The notes: generated by a model not told the origin, from the sequence alone. A DNA stretch of 64,000 bases from Heloderma charlesbogerti (GCA_026122225.1 JANEZZ010002065.1:186001-250000), one strand, 5' to 3'; numbered from the stretch's first letter, positions 44,303-54,861 are shown. Made by a program: numbers and translations.

Positions 44303-45843
44303 CAAATGCAGCATGAAGGGAAAGATCAGCAACCTTCTCTTTGTTTGAATAAAAAGCACACTCTGCACATGCTCAGGGAACGGACAAAATGAGGAATAAA
44401 CATACCAGAGAATATGAAGAACTATATTCTTCCATTATGAGGGTGTGTGTGGAATCTCCCTCCATCCAGCTGTTCCCTGGGGAAAAAAAAAACCCATTCA
44501 CCCAAGGGTCTTCTGAGATAACTAACAGGAGGTCCAATAATGAACTGGATGTGGAAATACAAAGCTGAGTAGAGAGGAGAACCAACTCTGTGCATGTCTA
44601 CTCAGATGTAAGTCTTACTGAGTTCAATGCAACTTACTCCTACACATGTCAGCACCCCACTTGCCCCCGGCACAGCTTTGTATTTCCACATCCACCTCAT
44701 TATCAGACTTCCTGTTAGTTATCTCAGAAGACCCTTGGGTGAAGGGGGGGGGGTTTCCAGGGAACAGCTGGATGGAGGGAGATTCCCCCCCCACACACAC
44801 ACACACACACATAATGGAAGAATACAGTTCTTCATATTCCCTGGTATGTTTATTCCTCATTTTGTCCATTCCCTGAGCATGTGCAGAGTGTGCTTTTTAT
44901 TCAAACAAAGAGAAGGTTGCTGATCTTTCCCTTCATGCTGCATTTGTACAAGTGAAGTGTGACTGCTTCAGAAAGAACTTTCCATTATACTGTCTCTTTT
45001 TCTTCATGAGTTTCATAACAGAAGTATGATGTAGTGGTGAGAGTCCAGCCCAAAGTTACCCAGTGAGATAACTAACAGAAGCTTTGCTAATGAGCTGGAT
45101 TGGATGTGGAAATACAAAGCTAAGCTGGGGGCAAGTGGGGTGCTGACATGTGTAGGAGTAAGTTGCATTGAACTCAGTAAGTCTTACTTCTGAGTAGACA
45201 TGCACAGAGTTGATTCTCCTCTCCATTTTAGCCTCACCATGTCACCAACAAGGCTGGATGTGGAAATAGGAAGCCTAGCAGGGGGAGTAATACTCATGCA
45301 GGGCTCCAGACTGGCATGGTCATTTTAAAAGGTTTTTTCTTTCTTTCAAACAGCGTTGCTTTAAACAAAGAGTGCATCACTCAGGCACACCTGGCGCAGC
45401 CTTGTTTTGGAAAGTCCCAAGGAGGAGGAAGTGTTTTGGCTGAAAGTTTTGGAGAGGGAGGATTTCAATTGAAAAAGAACACCCACAAACAAGGCAGTGA
45501 TCACAATTCATTTAAAAAAAAAAACTGATGCATTTATTATCGAAATATACTACCTTGCATTTTTATTTACGAAAATTTCACGGCTCTGTGCGGATGACAA
45601 AAAAAAAAGCCGCATGACTGCTGGCTCCGCAGGACCTTGTGGTGCCGTTCCGCAGAGGATTCCGTGGCACAGACTGAAGGGAATTCGATCCCATTTCAGT
45701 CCATGGCGGAATTCTCTGACATCCCTACCTGAGCTTCCTCATCTGAAAAGGCCCTATGGGAGGAATTACATTATGATTCCTTTACCTGGGCTTTAACTGA
45801 AGAGCAGAAAGCCAAGGATGCTACAAGCTGCCAGAGAAATAAC

Positions 45844-46781
45844 TAGGGATGGCGGAGAATTTCTCCCCAAAACTTCGGGGGGCCGAGCACCAACGTGTTC
45901 GGCCCCCCGAACAAGTTTCGGGGAGAAATCCTCCGCACCCCCCCCGCACCCCCCCCACCCCACCCCCGGGACAGGACTTACCTTCCTTGAATGTCCCTCC
46001 CAGCGGCGGGTCCGGCTGGCGGTTCGTCGGGTGTTCGAGCGGGGCGGGAGCGGCAGCCGGTCTTTCGACCGGCTGCCGCCCCCGCCATTGCAATCAAAGA
46101 AAAAAAAAAAAAGTCCCCTGATAGGCTACGTGACGATTCACGTAGCCTATCACGGCTAGATTTGCAAAGTCAGCCGTGATAGGCTACATGAATCGTCACG
46201 TAGCCTATCACGGGTGACTTAAAAAAAAAAAAAAAAGCGCGTACGGATAATGGCGGCCCCCATAGGGAGCCGCCATTCCCGTTCTTTATTTGGTTGCTGT
46301 AGTCTATGTAAAGATTTACGTAGACTACGGCGAAAATAAGGGTAACGCTATTTGCGTTGCCCTTATTTTCGCTGTAGTCTACGTAAACATTTACGTAGAC
46401 TACAGCAACTAAATAAGGAACACGAATGGCGGCTCCCTATGGGGGCCGCCATTCGCGTACGCGCCTTTTTTTTTTTTTTTTAAGTCACCCGTGATAGGCT
46501 ACGTGATGATTCACGTAGCCTATCATGGCTGACTTTGCAAATCTAGCCGTGATAGGCTACGTGAATTGTCACGTAGCCTATCAGGGGGCGTTTTTGTTTT
46601 TTTTTTAACTTTCGCGTTCGCGGCCGGGCGAGGCGGCAAGCCTCCTCCCCGGCCTGAATTTCGGCCGGGTGAGGCGGGAAGCCTCCCCCCCCGGCCTGAA
46701 CTTCATGGGGGGAGCAGCGAAGCGCTCCCCCCCACCGCAAACAAGCTGCGAGAAAAGGTAAGTGACTTTCGTCCACCCCTA
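45844..46781. mobile_element. Full-length palindromic hAT MITE, 8-bp TSD GAAATAAC
   Basis: It opens TAGGGATGGCGGAGAATTTC and closes GTGACTTTCGTCCACCCCTA. GAAATAAC is exact at 45836-45843 and 46782-46789. The hairpin order is GATAGGCTACGTGACGATTC (46122-46153), a second at 46178-46210, TAATGGCGGCC (46248-46278), GTAGTCTATGTAAAG, the centre GGTAACGCTATTTGCGTTGCC (46341-46361), then the mirror series to 46582. The right end holds the GGCCGGGCGAGGCGG block repeated twice. It is a good reference copy for the family. Confidence 0.95.
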
Positions 46782-46789
46782 GAAATAAC

Positions 46790-48270
46790 TGCACAATGAA
46801 AGACAGGACAATTTTCTGAAATTATCCACAATTCTCTTCTACTCTGAATTTCTTTTCAAAACTCATTTCTTCTCTATCAAACTGAATGAGAATGATCGAA
46901 AAAATGTGGGAGAAATTTTCAGCACAGCACTAATTTTTACAGTTATTCCCGCTCCACCAAAGAACCCTGAGAATTGCAGAGGGGGAGGGGATTTCTCATG
47001 GAGAGTCCTCAGCACTTCACCAAACTACAATTTTCAGATAGCTTTGGGGGGAAAGCCATGAGATTTATAGTGGCATAAAAGTGATATGTTTGCAGAATGC
47101 TTAAGAATGGGTGGTGGCCAGAAAGGAAATACACAGACATATCCTTAAGGCAGCATGCAAAATTATGAGATCAATGTAGCATTAAATTTGCTTTCCACCA
47201 AAGCTTCAATTATTTTTTGCTAATGATCTGCACACTTTCTGACACTCATCTGGATTTAGAATTCAATCCACTGTAAAATATCAGTAACCTACCTTTAAAA
47301 AAAAAATCTTCATGAAAAGTAGCTGTTCACGCTGCTTCCTTCCCTCTTGAGTGAAGACTTTTCCATTTTCCTCCTTCAAGGATAAGCAGGGGATTTCTTA
47401 AAGGTCTGTATTAGCAATTAAATACATTCTCCAGATAGACAACTGGAATTTTGAGCTTTTCCAGTTTTGATAAAATGGTTGCCATAGTGATATGAGCTCA
47501 TTGCATTCTGAAAGGGGTGATTCAACCTGATGGATAGGATGACAAGAAATTTGGGTGCTATCATGTTGACCTTTAAGGAGAAAATGCTACCATCCCACTA
47601 GTGTTCAAATTTAATTTTATAATTAAGGCACTGAATATATTGGCTGAGAAGATCTCCTTTGCTTGCTACACTCCACCAGTGCCGTAAAACAAAAGATAAT
47701 GTATTCTGTCAACAGAATGAAATAATGCCTCTAGGTAATAGAGTTTGAAATGTTTACAAACCTATAAATGAAAACTGCTCCATTAATATGAATGAATATA
47801 ATCAAATGCCTACATGATAATTGCTACATGCGTAATATTACACAACATATCTGTTTTTAGTACATTTTGCTGTGGGCTTTATGGGATACAAAAAGCACCC
47901 ATTGTTCATAGGCATTAATTTCTGCAATGTGAAAGGATGTTCATTCACATCCTTTCATTAAGAGTTCAGAACCCCATTTTGTAAGCACTTACGGGTGGGA
48001 TGAGTCTCATTTTTAACAAGTTGCCACTGAACAAGGAGTAGGAAACAATATAGTTCTGTGTGGCGTAATTCTATACCAGATACCAAACTTCTCAATTAAG
48101 GGGAAGACTGCTGTTCATTCAGTGGTTGTTAAGGTGATAGAAAGATGGAAGGCACCTATGTGCTCATTTACGAAAAATATGTTGAGTTTAGGCAAGGAGG
48201 ATGTACAGGGAAGTTTGCTTGCACAAGCTCCACTGAAATGAACAGGAGCTACTAAGAACAATGTATGAGG
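46790..48270. other. Unique-looking AT-rich sequence
   Basis: No transposon end, microsatellite or coding motif is visible over 1.4 kb. The stretch 47150-47960 is AT-rich with TAATTA-like and AATTAAG words and has the texture of conserved non-coding sequence, but nothing in the sequence alone proves conservation. Confidence 0.4.
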
Positions 48271-48589
48271 TAGGGATGTATGGACTTTGTTGAATCCCTT
48301 CTGTCTGTGTTTCATGGAATGTTAGGGATCTTTCATTGCATCGTCTGCTCATTAGAGTTTACATAGGAGAATTTCACTCCTGTTTGCAAATGCACACTTG
48401 CACAAATGTGCATTAGTGCTAATGCACATTTGCATGAGTGCACATTTGTGCAAACCCCCCCCCCAAAGTAAAAAAAAATGGTCACAGAATCTGCATGACT
48501 TGGAAAAAGCTGGTCTGCTGCAAAGTCTGCAGGTGGGATTCATAGCAATCTGAACTTGTTTGAATCTGCAGATAGCTCTGAAATCCCTA
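48271..48589. mobile_element. Small hAT MITE with TSD GTATGAGG/GTATGGGG
   Basis: The 319-bp element opens TAGGGATGTATGGACTTTG and closes GCTCTGAAATCCCTA. GTATGAGG (48263-48270) and GTATGGGG (48590-48597) agree at 7 of 8. The centre holds a palindromic run of alternating GCACATTTG and CAAATGTGC words (about 48388-48452). Confidence 0.8.
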
Positions 48590-49158
48590 GTATGGGGTAA
48601 ATAGTTTTGCTGAAGAGAGCTGCATGTACCTATAAGGATACAGATGGAGCCTTGCACATGACCCCATTTCCTTAGCCATCATAGTCAAGCCATGGAAAGT
48701 AAACAGCATCACTGTGAATTTAGGGACTGATAATGTAATGTATATGAATACAATCCATACAAACTGCACTAAGGAAAATTCCTAGACAATTGTACTGCTG
48801 GTAATTTAAGTCCTTGAGATAATGAATTTTCATAAACTGTTACAGATAATGACAAATTATTAGCCTGCTTATTAAGATTTTATATGGAGGCTTTGTTTAA
48901 AGTGTCCCACTTTCCAGGAGGTGACTGGTAAAAAGAAAAAAAGACAGGGCCTTCTTGACTGTGGCACCTCAATTGTGGGAAATGGGGTCTGTTCATTTCA
49001 GTGTGTGTTTTAGGCATCAGTTGTATCTAAAACTGTGTACGTACATGAGGGAAATATATGTATGAAAATAAATGTGAATTTTCAGGCAGGTGGTTTTTGT
49101 TTTGTTTGTTAATTACAGAATGATGTAGAATTTGGACAGAATGCCCTTATGATTAATA
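48590..49158. other. Unassigned sequence with short L2-like remnant
   Basis: GACAGGGCCTTCTTGACTGT...GGCACCTCAATTGTGGGAA at 48944-48980 resembles the RAFSVVAP-LWN coding block of L2-type LINEs. The rest is unassigned. Confidence 0.45.
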
Positions 49159-49981
49159 TAGGGCCGTGCACCGCTTTGGTCTGAAGCCTGAATAATGAGG
49201 TGAAGCAGGCTGATTCAGAGGTGCCTCATCATGATACGAAGCAGATCTGACCAGCACCGAGGTGCCCTGAAGCAAAACAGCTCCTACATGAGGTGCCTCC
49301 TCTACCTCAGAGATTCATAGCTCTTCTTATCACTTCTGAGCAGCCAGACAGGCTATCTCCAAAACGTTTCAACTTCTGAAAGATCACACAGAGGGGCAAG
49401 AGGAGGGAGGGGGAAGGAGAGCAGATGAAGGAGGAGGAGGGAGTGGGAAGAGGGAGGAGGGGGGAGTATGCTTCAGCAAATGAGAACTCTAGGGATGAAC
49501 CTAAGCCAGCAGTCTCAAATCAGAGACAGTGGTGGAGGAGGGGGGTATATAATAGTTTGGCAAAAGGCTGTGCTTGTCCATTGTGTGAGGTGGTTGGTAG
49601 GGGTGTATGGATTGTACTCACCCTTGTCCGCCTGTGGGTCTGTGGTGGGGGGAGGTGATCTGGTCCTCCCCCCAGAATCCTCCCCACCCAGCTCTGCTCT
49701 ACGGCAAGTCCACAGAGCCGCTGGCCGGCTCTGGCCGTTGCCAGACTTCTGGCCATGGCCTGTCTATGGAAGCAAATGGCATCCAGCGTAGCGGACGCCA
49801 TTTGTGTCCCTGCCTTTTGCCATGATAGGCTACTTAAATCTTTACGTAGCCTATCACGGCAGAAAGCAGGAATGCAAATGGCATCTGCTATGCTGGACGC
49901 CATTTGCGTCCGAAGACAGGCAGCAGCAGATGGCAGCAGATGGCAGCGGACGTACGGCGGCAGGTAGGATCCAGCCAGCAT

Positions 49982-50814
49982 TAGGGATGGCGGAGAATTT
50001 CTCCACGAATCTCAGGGAGGCCAAATGCCAACGCATTCGGCCCCCCGAAATTGTTTGTGAAATTCCCGCCACCCCCCTGCCACCCCCCGGGATGTGACTT
50101 ACCTCCCTCGAATGTCCCTCTTGGCGGCGGGTCCCGGCGGGAGTTCGGCGGCGGTTCGTCGGGGTCGGGGGTGGCGGCCAGTCTTCCGACCGGCTGCCGC
50201 CGCCGCCATTACAAAATAAAGTAAAAAAAAACACACCCTTGATAGGCTACGTAACGATTTACGTAGCCTATCACGGCTAGATTTCCAAAGTCAACCGTGA
50301 TAGGCTACGTAAATCGTTACGTAGCCTATCACGGGTGACTTTGGGGGAAAAAAAAAGCGCGTACGCAAATGGCGGCGCCCATGGGCAAATAGCGTTGCCC
50401 TTATTTTCACCGTAGTCTACATGAATCTTTACGTAGACTACCGGGACCAAATAAGGAATGCAAATGGCGGCGCCCATGGGTGCCGCCATTTGCGTACGCG
50501 CTTTTTTTTTTTCAAAGTCACCCGTGATAGGCTACGTAACAATTTATGTAGCCTATCATGGCTGACTTTGGAAATCTAGCCGTGATAGGCTATGTAAATC
50601 ATTACGTAGCCTATCACAGGTGTTTTGTATTTTTTTTCCACTTTTTTATTTCGCGGCCGGGGAGACGGGGCGCCTCCCCCCCTGGCCTGAATTTCAGCCG
50701 GACGAGGCGGGGCGCCTCCCTCTCCGGCCTGAACTTCGGGGGGAGAACCGAAGCGCCTCCCCCCCACCGCGAAGCAAGCTGCGGGACCAGGTAAGTGCCT
50801 TTCGTACATCCCTA
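49982..50814. mobile_element. Nested palindromic hAT MITE, TSD GCCAGCAT/GCCAGCGT
   Basis: It opens TAGGGATGGCGGAGAATTTC and closes GTGCCTTTCGTACATCCCTA. The flanking octamers agree at 7 of 8. Its left terminal region (CTCCACGAATCTCAGGG) is intermediate between the two major subfamilies. The hairpins GATAGGCTACGTAACGA lie at 50242-50275 and 50297-50330; mirror copies lie at 50527-50560 and 50583-50616. Part of the left CAAATGGCGGCGCC / TAGTCTAC series is deleted near 50385. Confidence 0.88.
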
Positions 50815-50898
50815 GCCAGCGTGGATTCCCCCGGGTGGCAGAGGTGAGTCTTTCGTTCCCTCGCAGACTCCGGGGGGGGGCGGATTCTTTGAATCCAG

Positions 50899-51898
50899 TA
50901 GGGATGTACAAAAGTCACTTACTTTTTGCGGATTATTTTGATGGTGGGGGGGAGGCATTCCGTTCCTCCCCCCTGGAATCCTCCGCGGCCGGCTATGCTC
51001 CGTGGCAGCTCCGCGGAGCAGCCAGCCAGGCCCAGCTGGGCCACTGCCATCCGCAGCCGGATTTCCAGCCACGGAGGGCTCTGGGGGAAAACAAACAAAC
51101 AAACACGTACACAAACACGTTCCTTATTTTTGCCGTCTTAATCTACGTAAATATTTACGTAGACTATGACAGCGAAAATAAAGGGGAACGGAAATAGCGT
51201 AGCGGGCGCTATTTGCGTCCCTTTTTGATTCACCATTTTAGCCTACATAAATATTTATGTAGGCTAAAACAGTGAATCAGAAAGGATGCAAATAGCGCCC
51301 GCTACGCTATTTGTGTTCCCCTTTATTTTCGCCGTCATAGTCTACGTAAATATTTATGTAGATTAAGACAGCAAAAATAAGGCTGTAGCCGCCGCCATTT
51401 GCGTACACGATTTTGTTTTTTTTGTTTTTTAACCCAGCCATGATAGGCTACATAAATCTTTATGTAGCCTATCACGTCGTTGTTGTTTTTTTTAACCCAG
51501 CCATGATAGGCTACGTAAATCTTTACATAGCCTATCACGTCGTTGTTGTTGTTTTTAACCCAGCCATGATAGGCTACGTAAATCTTTACATAGCCTATCA
51601 CGTCGTTTTTGTTGTTTTTTAACCCAGCCATGATAGGCTGTGTAAATCTTTATGTAGCCTATCACGCCGTTTTTTGTTTGTTTGTCTTTTACAAGACAAA
51701 CGGTGGCGGCGGCAGCCGGTCGGAAGACCAGCCGCCGCAGCCACTGCCGCCCGGAAGATCTGCCCCAGGTAAGTCTCATCCCAGGGGGGATACGGGGGGG
51801 CAGGGGGGGGCAGGCCGTTCTGCTACAGATTTCGGGGGGCTGAATGCACTGGCATCCGGCCTCACCGAGATCCGTGGCGGAATTCTCTGCCATCCCTA
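50899..51898. mobile_element. Nested palindromic hAT MITE, TSD GAATCCAG/GAATCCGG
   Basis: The 1000-bp element opens TAGGGATGTACAAAAGTCAC and closes GGCGGAATTCTCTGCCATCCCTA. The flanks agree at 7 of 8. The central palindrome is long: TTAGCCTACATAAATATTTA (about 51238-51270) lies between GCAAATAGCGTAGCGGGCGC and its inverse. The right half has four tandem GATAGGCTACGTAAATC hairpins instead of the usual one or two. A consensus splice donor CAGGTAAGTC occurs at about 51766. Confidence 0.9.
51431..51684. repeat. Four tandem 63-64-bp hairpin modules
   Basis: AACCCAGCCATGATAGGC recurs at 51431, 51494, 51557 and 51621. Each unit is one TGATAGGCTACGTAAATC hairpin plus a T/G-rich linker (CGTTGTTGTTTT). 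The regular spacing points to recent tandem duplication of a single module. Confidence 0.92.
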
Positions 51899-51953
51899 GA
51901 ATCCGGACTCATTGGAGTCCGTGGCAGAATTCTCCGCCATCCCTAGTGGTTGG

Positions 51954-52330
51954 TTGGGAGAGGGCTGTGTTTGTATGGTCTGATCTGGGGTGTGTGCATG
52001 TACTCATTGCAGCTTCTTTTCATATTCCTTCCTTCTCCATTCAAATCTCTCTTTTTTAGATTATTAAAAAAAGAAAACATTTACTAGCAGTTAGCTTCTT
52101 CTTGGCTCATTCCTTCACTCCCCCCCCCCGCTCTGCCGTTCCATTATTCATTGAGTGAGGTGGTCAGTTGGGACTCAAGAGAGGGCTGTGTTTGTGTTTG
52201 TCACTCACTGCAGCTTCTTATTCCTTCCTCCTAGTCATTCTCCATTCAACTCTGTCTTTTCTAGATTTTTTTTAAAAAAAACATTTACTTCTTGGCTTGT
52301 TCCTTCACTCACCCACCTCCCCCTGCCATT
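51954..52330. repeat. Two diverged ~190-bp direct repeats
   Basis: GGGAGAGGGCTGTGTTTGT, CTGCAGCTTCTT, CTCCATTCAA, CTAGATT, AAAACATTTACT and CTTGGCT occur in the same order at 51958-52130 and 52177-52310. Inverse relatives (AAGTAAACTACTTTTTAAAT, AATCTAGAAA) lie at 21825-22020 in the smaller hAT copy, so the tandem repeat is part of that family. Confidence 0.65.
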
Positions 52331-53151
52331 TTTAGTTATTATTCAACCATGTAGGTTTTTTTCTTTCTTTCTAAAATACACAATAAAGAAATATTACTTT
52401 AACAGCCTACCTGTGCCTTGCCTTATTTGGCACCCCCTGCCCCGCCTCCTTCTGAAGTGAACTGTTTGTTTCTTTTCTGGCCTGATGCTCAAAAAACATA
52501 AATTAAAGAAACATTTTTTCCTATTCTTTGCTTGCTCTTGGCTCTTATCCCCTCCCCCACCACCCTCCTGTATTTCTTGAACTTTATATGTTTCCTTAAA
52601 AAATAAATAAAACCCTTTTCTTTGCTTGTAAGTAGTTCTGTATTTGCTTTTCTTTTGCTCATGTGTGTGTGCATGTATGTGTGTGTGTGTGTGCTTGTGT
52701 TGTGATTAAGCAAAGCAATAGGTCCACATTGCAATACAGTGGGCAAAGCACTGTCCTGTTTCAAGAATACTTTGCCCTGGTGGGCTAGGCACTGTCCTGT
52801 TTCAAAAATAATTTGTCCCAATCGGTAGGCACTGTCCTGTTTCAAGAATCATATACCCAGTGGTGGGCAAATATATTTATAAAGAAATGAGAATTCCATT
52901 ATCAAAGTATGATCCTTTTAAGTGCACCAGCTATAATATATGCTATAGGAGCAGATCCTTATATAAAAACAAGATCAACCAGATTGCCAGCCCACCCTCC
53001 CATGTCTGGGTGGAATAGCTGGGCTTGGAGGCATTGATAACTGTTTCCCATGATCCAGCAGCATGGCCACTTGCACCAGGCTTGCCCTCCGATGTAGTCA
53101 TTCATTCCCCATTACCAGGAGTAGGGTCCGGGATTGCTTTCCCTCAGTACC

Positions 53152-53252
53152 TCCCTGGCACCAGACTTGCCCTCATGGCAAGTCCTCGTTAAAGGATCTA
53201 CAGTATACTCAGTCCTACAGGGCCTTATGAGCACTGTATTGTTTTAATCTCC
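53152..53252 (-). pseudogene. 18S rRNA-derived fragment (variable-3-adjacent region)
   Basis: CTGGCACCAGACTTGCCCTC, CTCGTTAAAGGAT, ACTCAGTCCTACAGGGCC and CACTGTATTGTTTT follow the order of the reverse complement of eukaryotic 18S rRNA around nucleotides 490-620 (numbering from memory). Divergence is obvious, so it is not functional. A weaker CACCAGGCTTGCCCTCC at 53074-53091 may be another partial copy. Confidence 0.75.
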
Positions 53253-53320
53253 TCTATTCCCCTCCCATGTAGTCATTGCCAGGTGTAGAGTGAGGGATTG
53301 TTTCCCTCACTAACTCCCTA

Positions 53321-53452
53321 GTACCAGACTTGCCCTCCCATGGATGTTCATTTAAGGGAAGTGTACTCATTCATCCCAGTTACTGTGCCTCAAAGGAGTC
53401 TTGTATTGTTTTGTAGTCACTACCTCCCTGAGTCAGGAGTGGGTATTCCATT
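53321..53452 (-). pseudogene. 18S rRNA-derived fragment, second copy of the same region
   Basis: GTACCAGACTTGCCCTCCCA, TTTAAGGGAAGTGTACTCAT, TTACTGTGCCTCAAAGGAGT, CTTGTATTGTTTTGTAGTCA and CTACCTCCCTGAGTCAGGAG, then GTGGGTA, follow the 18S minus strand for about 130 bases without large gaps. It overlaps the rRNA region of the fragment at 53152 but differs in sequence, so both are old copies or a duplication. Confidence 0.85.
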
Positions 53453-53691
53453 CAGCCACAGAGATTCTGACTTAATGGAGAAGCTGGTCTTCCCCAAAGC
53501 TAGCCTGCCCCTGCTAGGCTACCCCACCCTCAAGCCCTCGGGCAACTGAGCAGGACTCTCACCCTGCTGTTTCTTTTTATTTCTCCTGGCTAGTTTTTGT
53601 CCTTATTTAAGTCAGCCAGGGCATTACCTTTTTATTACTACTACTGTTGTTACTTAATTTAAGCCTCCACCCACCTGCCTGCCTGCCTGCC

Positions 53692-53804
53692 ATACACAAA
53701 GGAACCATAACTGATTTAATGAGCCTTTCCCAGATTCACTGCAATGCCCATGTGTACACATGGCTTAATCTTTGAGACAAGCCTTGCAGGATCAACCTGG
53801 TCAC
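53692..53804 (-). pseudogene. 18S rRNA-derived fragment (5' end)
   Basis: CAAAGGAACCATAACTGATT, TAATGAGCC, ATGGCTTAATCTTTGAGAC, AAGC and GCAGGATCAACCTGG are the reverse complement of the first about 125 nucleotides of 18S rRNA, including its very start (CCTGGTTGATCCTGC). The middle is diverged and has small deletions. Confidence 0.88.
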
Positions 53805-54440
53805 CCTCCCACCCCATGCCCCATATTCTGTGTCTGGGTGGAATAGCTGGGCTTGGGGGCTTTGACGCCATGGGCAAATTGCTTATGTGCACCCCGCTGC
53901 ACTCACAGGTCTCTCTCTCTCCCTGCCAGCCATGTGCTTGCACCGTTACCTTGGTCCATCAAGACAACTGTTGTTGTTCTTGTCCAGTCAATGTGACCTC
54001 CTGGCATGGGTGAATTTCTGTTTCCTGGAAGATGGACGTTACATCAGAAGTGTCTGATGTCCTCAGCACGAGAATAGTGCATATTCTCCAGTTTCGAGTC
54101 CCAATGAGTAATGCGCTGTTACTCCCTTCCCCCTACCCTTTGGCACGTATGGAGTTTTCTTTCTGTATCTGCTTTTCATTTGCTCTTGCTGTTTGCCCCA
54201 GGGCAGTGAAGGCCCAGTCACCCCTCACTGTCTTCCCCTATCACAGAATATGACCTCTGGGCAGGCTTGGCATTGGTTTGTCTCCACCACCACTGTTCCA
54301 TGTGCCCTGGTAGGCAAGGCAATGTTGATGTGTTATTACTTTCCCCTTCTTAATATGAAAAGAAATATATAAATATAAGTAACTAGCATTTTTTGAAGCA
54401 ACTTCAACATGCACTGTTGGAGCTGGCTTTACCATGGCTG

Positions 54441-54500
54441 CATGCACCACACTTGCCCTTCAAGAGCTCCTCGTTGAAGGACTTAAGGTGTACTTATTCA
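54441..54500 (-). pseudogene. 18S rRNA-derived fragment, third copy of the 490-620 region
   Basis: GCACCACACTTGCCCTTCAA, CTCCTCGTTGAAGGACTTAA and GGTGTACTTATTCAAT match the same 18S stretch as 53152 and 53321, on the same strand. Confidence 0.65.
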
Positions 54501-54677
54501 ATCGAGAGTGACAGAAGCATGACAATAATTATACTATGCCCTGGAAGACAAGGCACTGTTGATCCATTTCTGGCCTCGGGCCTCTCTTCCCTAATATTCC
54601 CTGGTGGGCAAGGCATTGTTGATTTGTTTGTGGCCCCAGGCCACTCTTCTGTATAGAATATGAGGTCAGTGCATCTT

Positions 54678-54712
54678 GCGATGTATTAGCTCTAGAACTA
54701 CCACAGGTCCCA
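54678..54712 (-). pseudogene. 18S rRNA-derived fragment (about nt 155-190)
   Basis: GATGTATTAGCTCTAGAACT followed by ACCACAGG is the inverse of the CTGTGGTAATTCTAGAGC block of 18S rRNA. In a collinear copy this would lie before the fragment at 53692; here it lies 900 bases after it, so the order is scrambled. Confidence 0.75.
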
Positions 54713-54861
54713 CATGGCAGAGTGGCTGTGTCTTCCTGTCTCTGTCAGAAGACCACTGAGAGTCTGAGGTCATCGGAGATCACCAAAAGCAAAGTTTAAA
54801 CTGGATAATGATATGCGCTTGCTACACTCTCAGTTCCTTCAGTTCCCTTGCTTCATTTTTT

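Larger units (their letters stand above)
42007..45727. mobile_element. Giant foldback hAT element with nested insertions
   Basis: It starts TAGGGATGTACAAATTGTG and ends GGCGGAATTCTCTGACATCCCTA. CCTGCGCT (41999-42006) and CCTGAGCT (45728-45735) form a 7-of-8 target duplication. Apart from the insertion at 42776-44302, the element is two inverse arms of about 1 kb: roughly 42240-42775 plus 44311-44600 against 44610-45450. Matching words include GCCAAAACACTTCCTCCTCC, AAATGACCATGCCAGTCTGG, ACTCAGAAGTAAGTCTTACT and AGACCCTTGGGTGAA, each with its inverse. No transposase is seen. Confidence 0.88.
49598..51945. mobile_element. Palindromic hAT element, TSD GTGGTTGG, hosting two copies
   Basis: It opens TAGGGGTGTATGGATTGTAC and closes CAGAATTCTCCGCCATCCCTA. 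GTGGTTGG is exact at 49590-49597 and 51946-51953. Its own sequence is only about 500 bp (49598-49981, 50823-50890 and 51907-51945), with one GATAGGCTACTTAAATC hairpin (49823-49853) flanked by CAAATGGCATCC hairpins. Two relatives are inserted at 49982-50814 and 50899-51898. Confidence 0.9.
52331..54861. other. Block of minisatellite-like and rRNA-like pieces
   Basis: Besides the five 18S-like fragments, the block repeats GGTGGAATAGCTGGGCTTGG (53010-53030, 53838-53857) and CCCTGGTGGGCAAGGCA-type words (52760, 54310, 54540, 54600). CACTGTCCTGTTTCAAGAAT recurs three times between 52750 and 52850. A GT microsatellite lies at 52663-52693. No intact gene is seen. Confidence 0.6.

Noticed and set aside
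51431..51684. Regular repeat-spacer-like array resembling CRISPR
   Set aside because: The units are 63-64 bp tandem copies of a hairpin plus linker, the linkers are similar to one another, and the host is a vertebrate genome. It is a tandem duplication within a transposon.
53692..53804. Functional 18S rRNA gene
   Set aside because: Only scattered, diverged and out-of-order fragments are present, with no 5.8S, 28S or spacer order around them.
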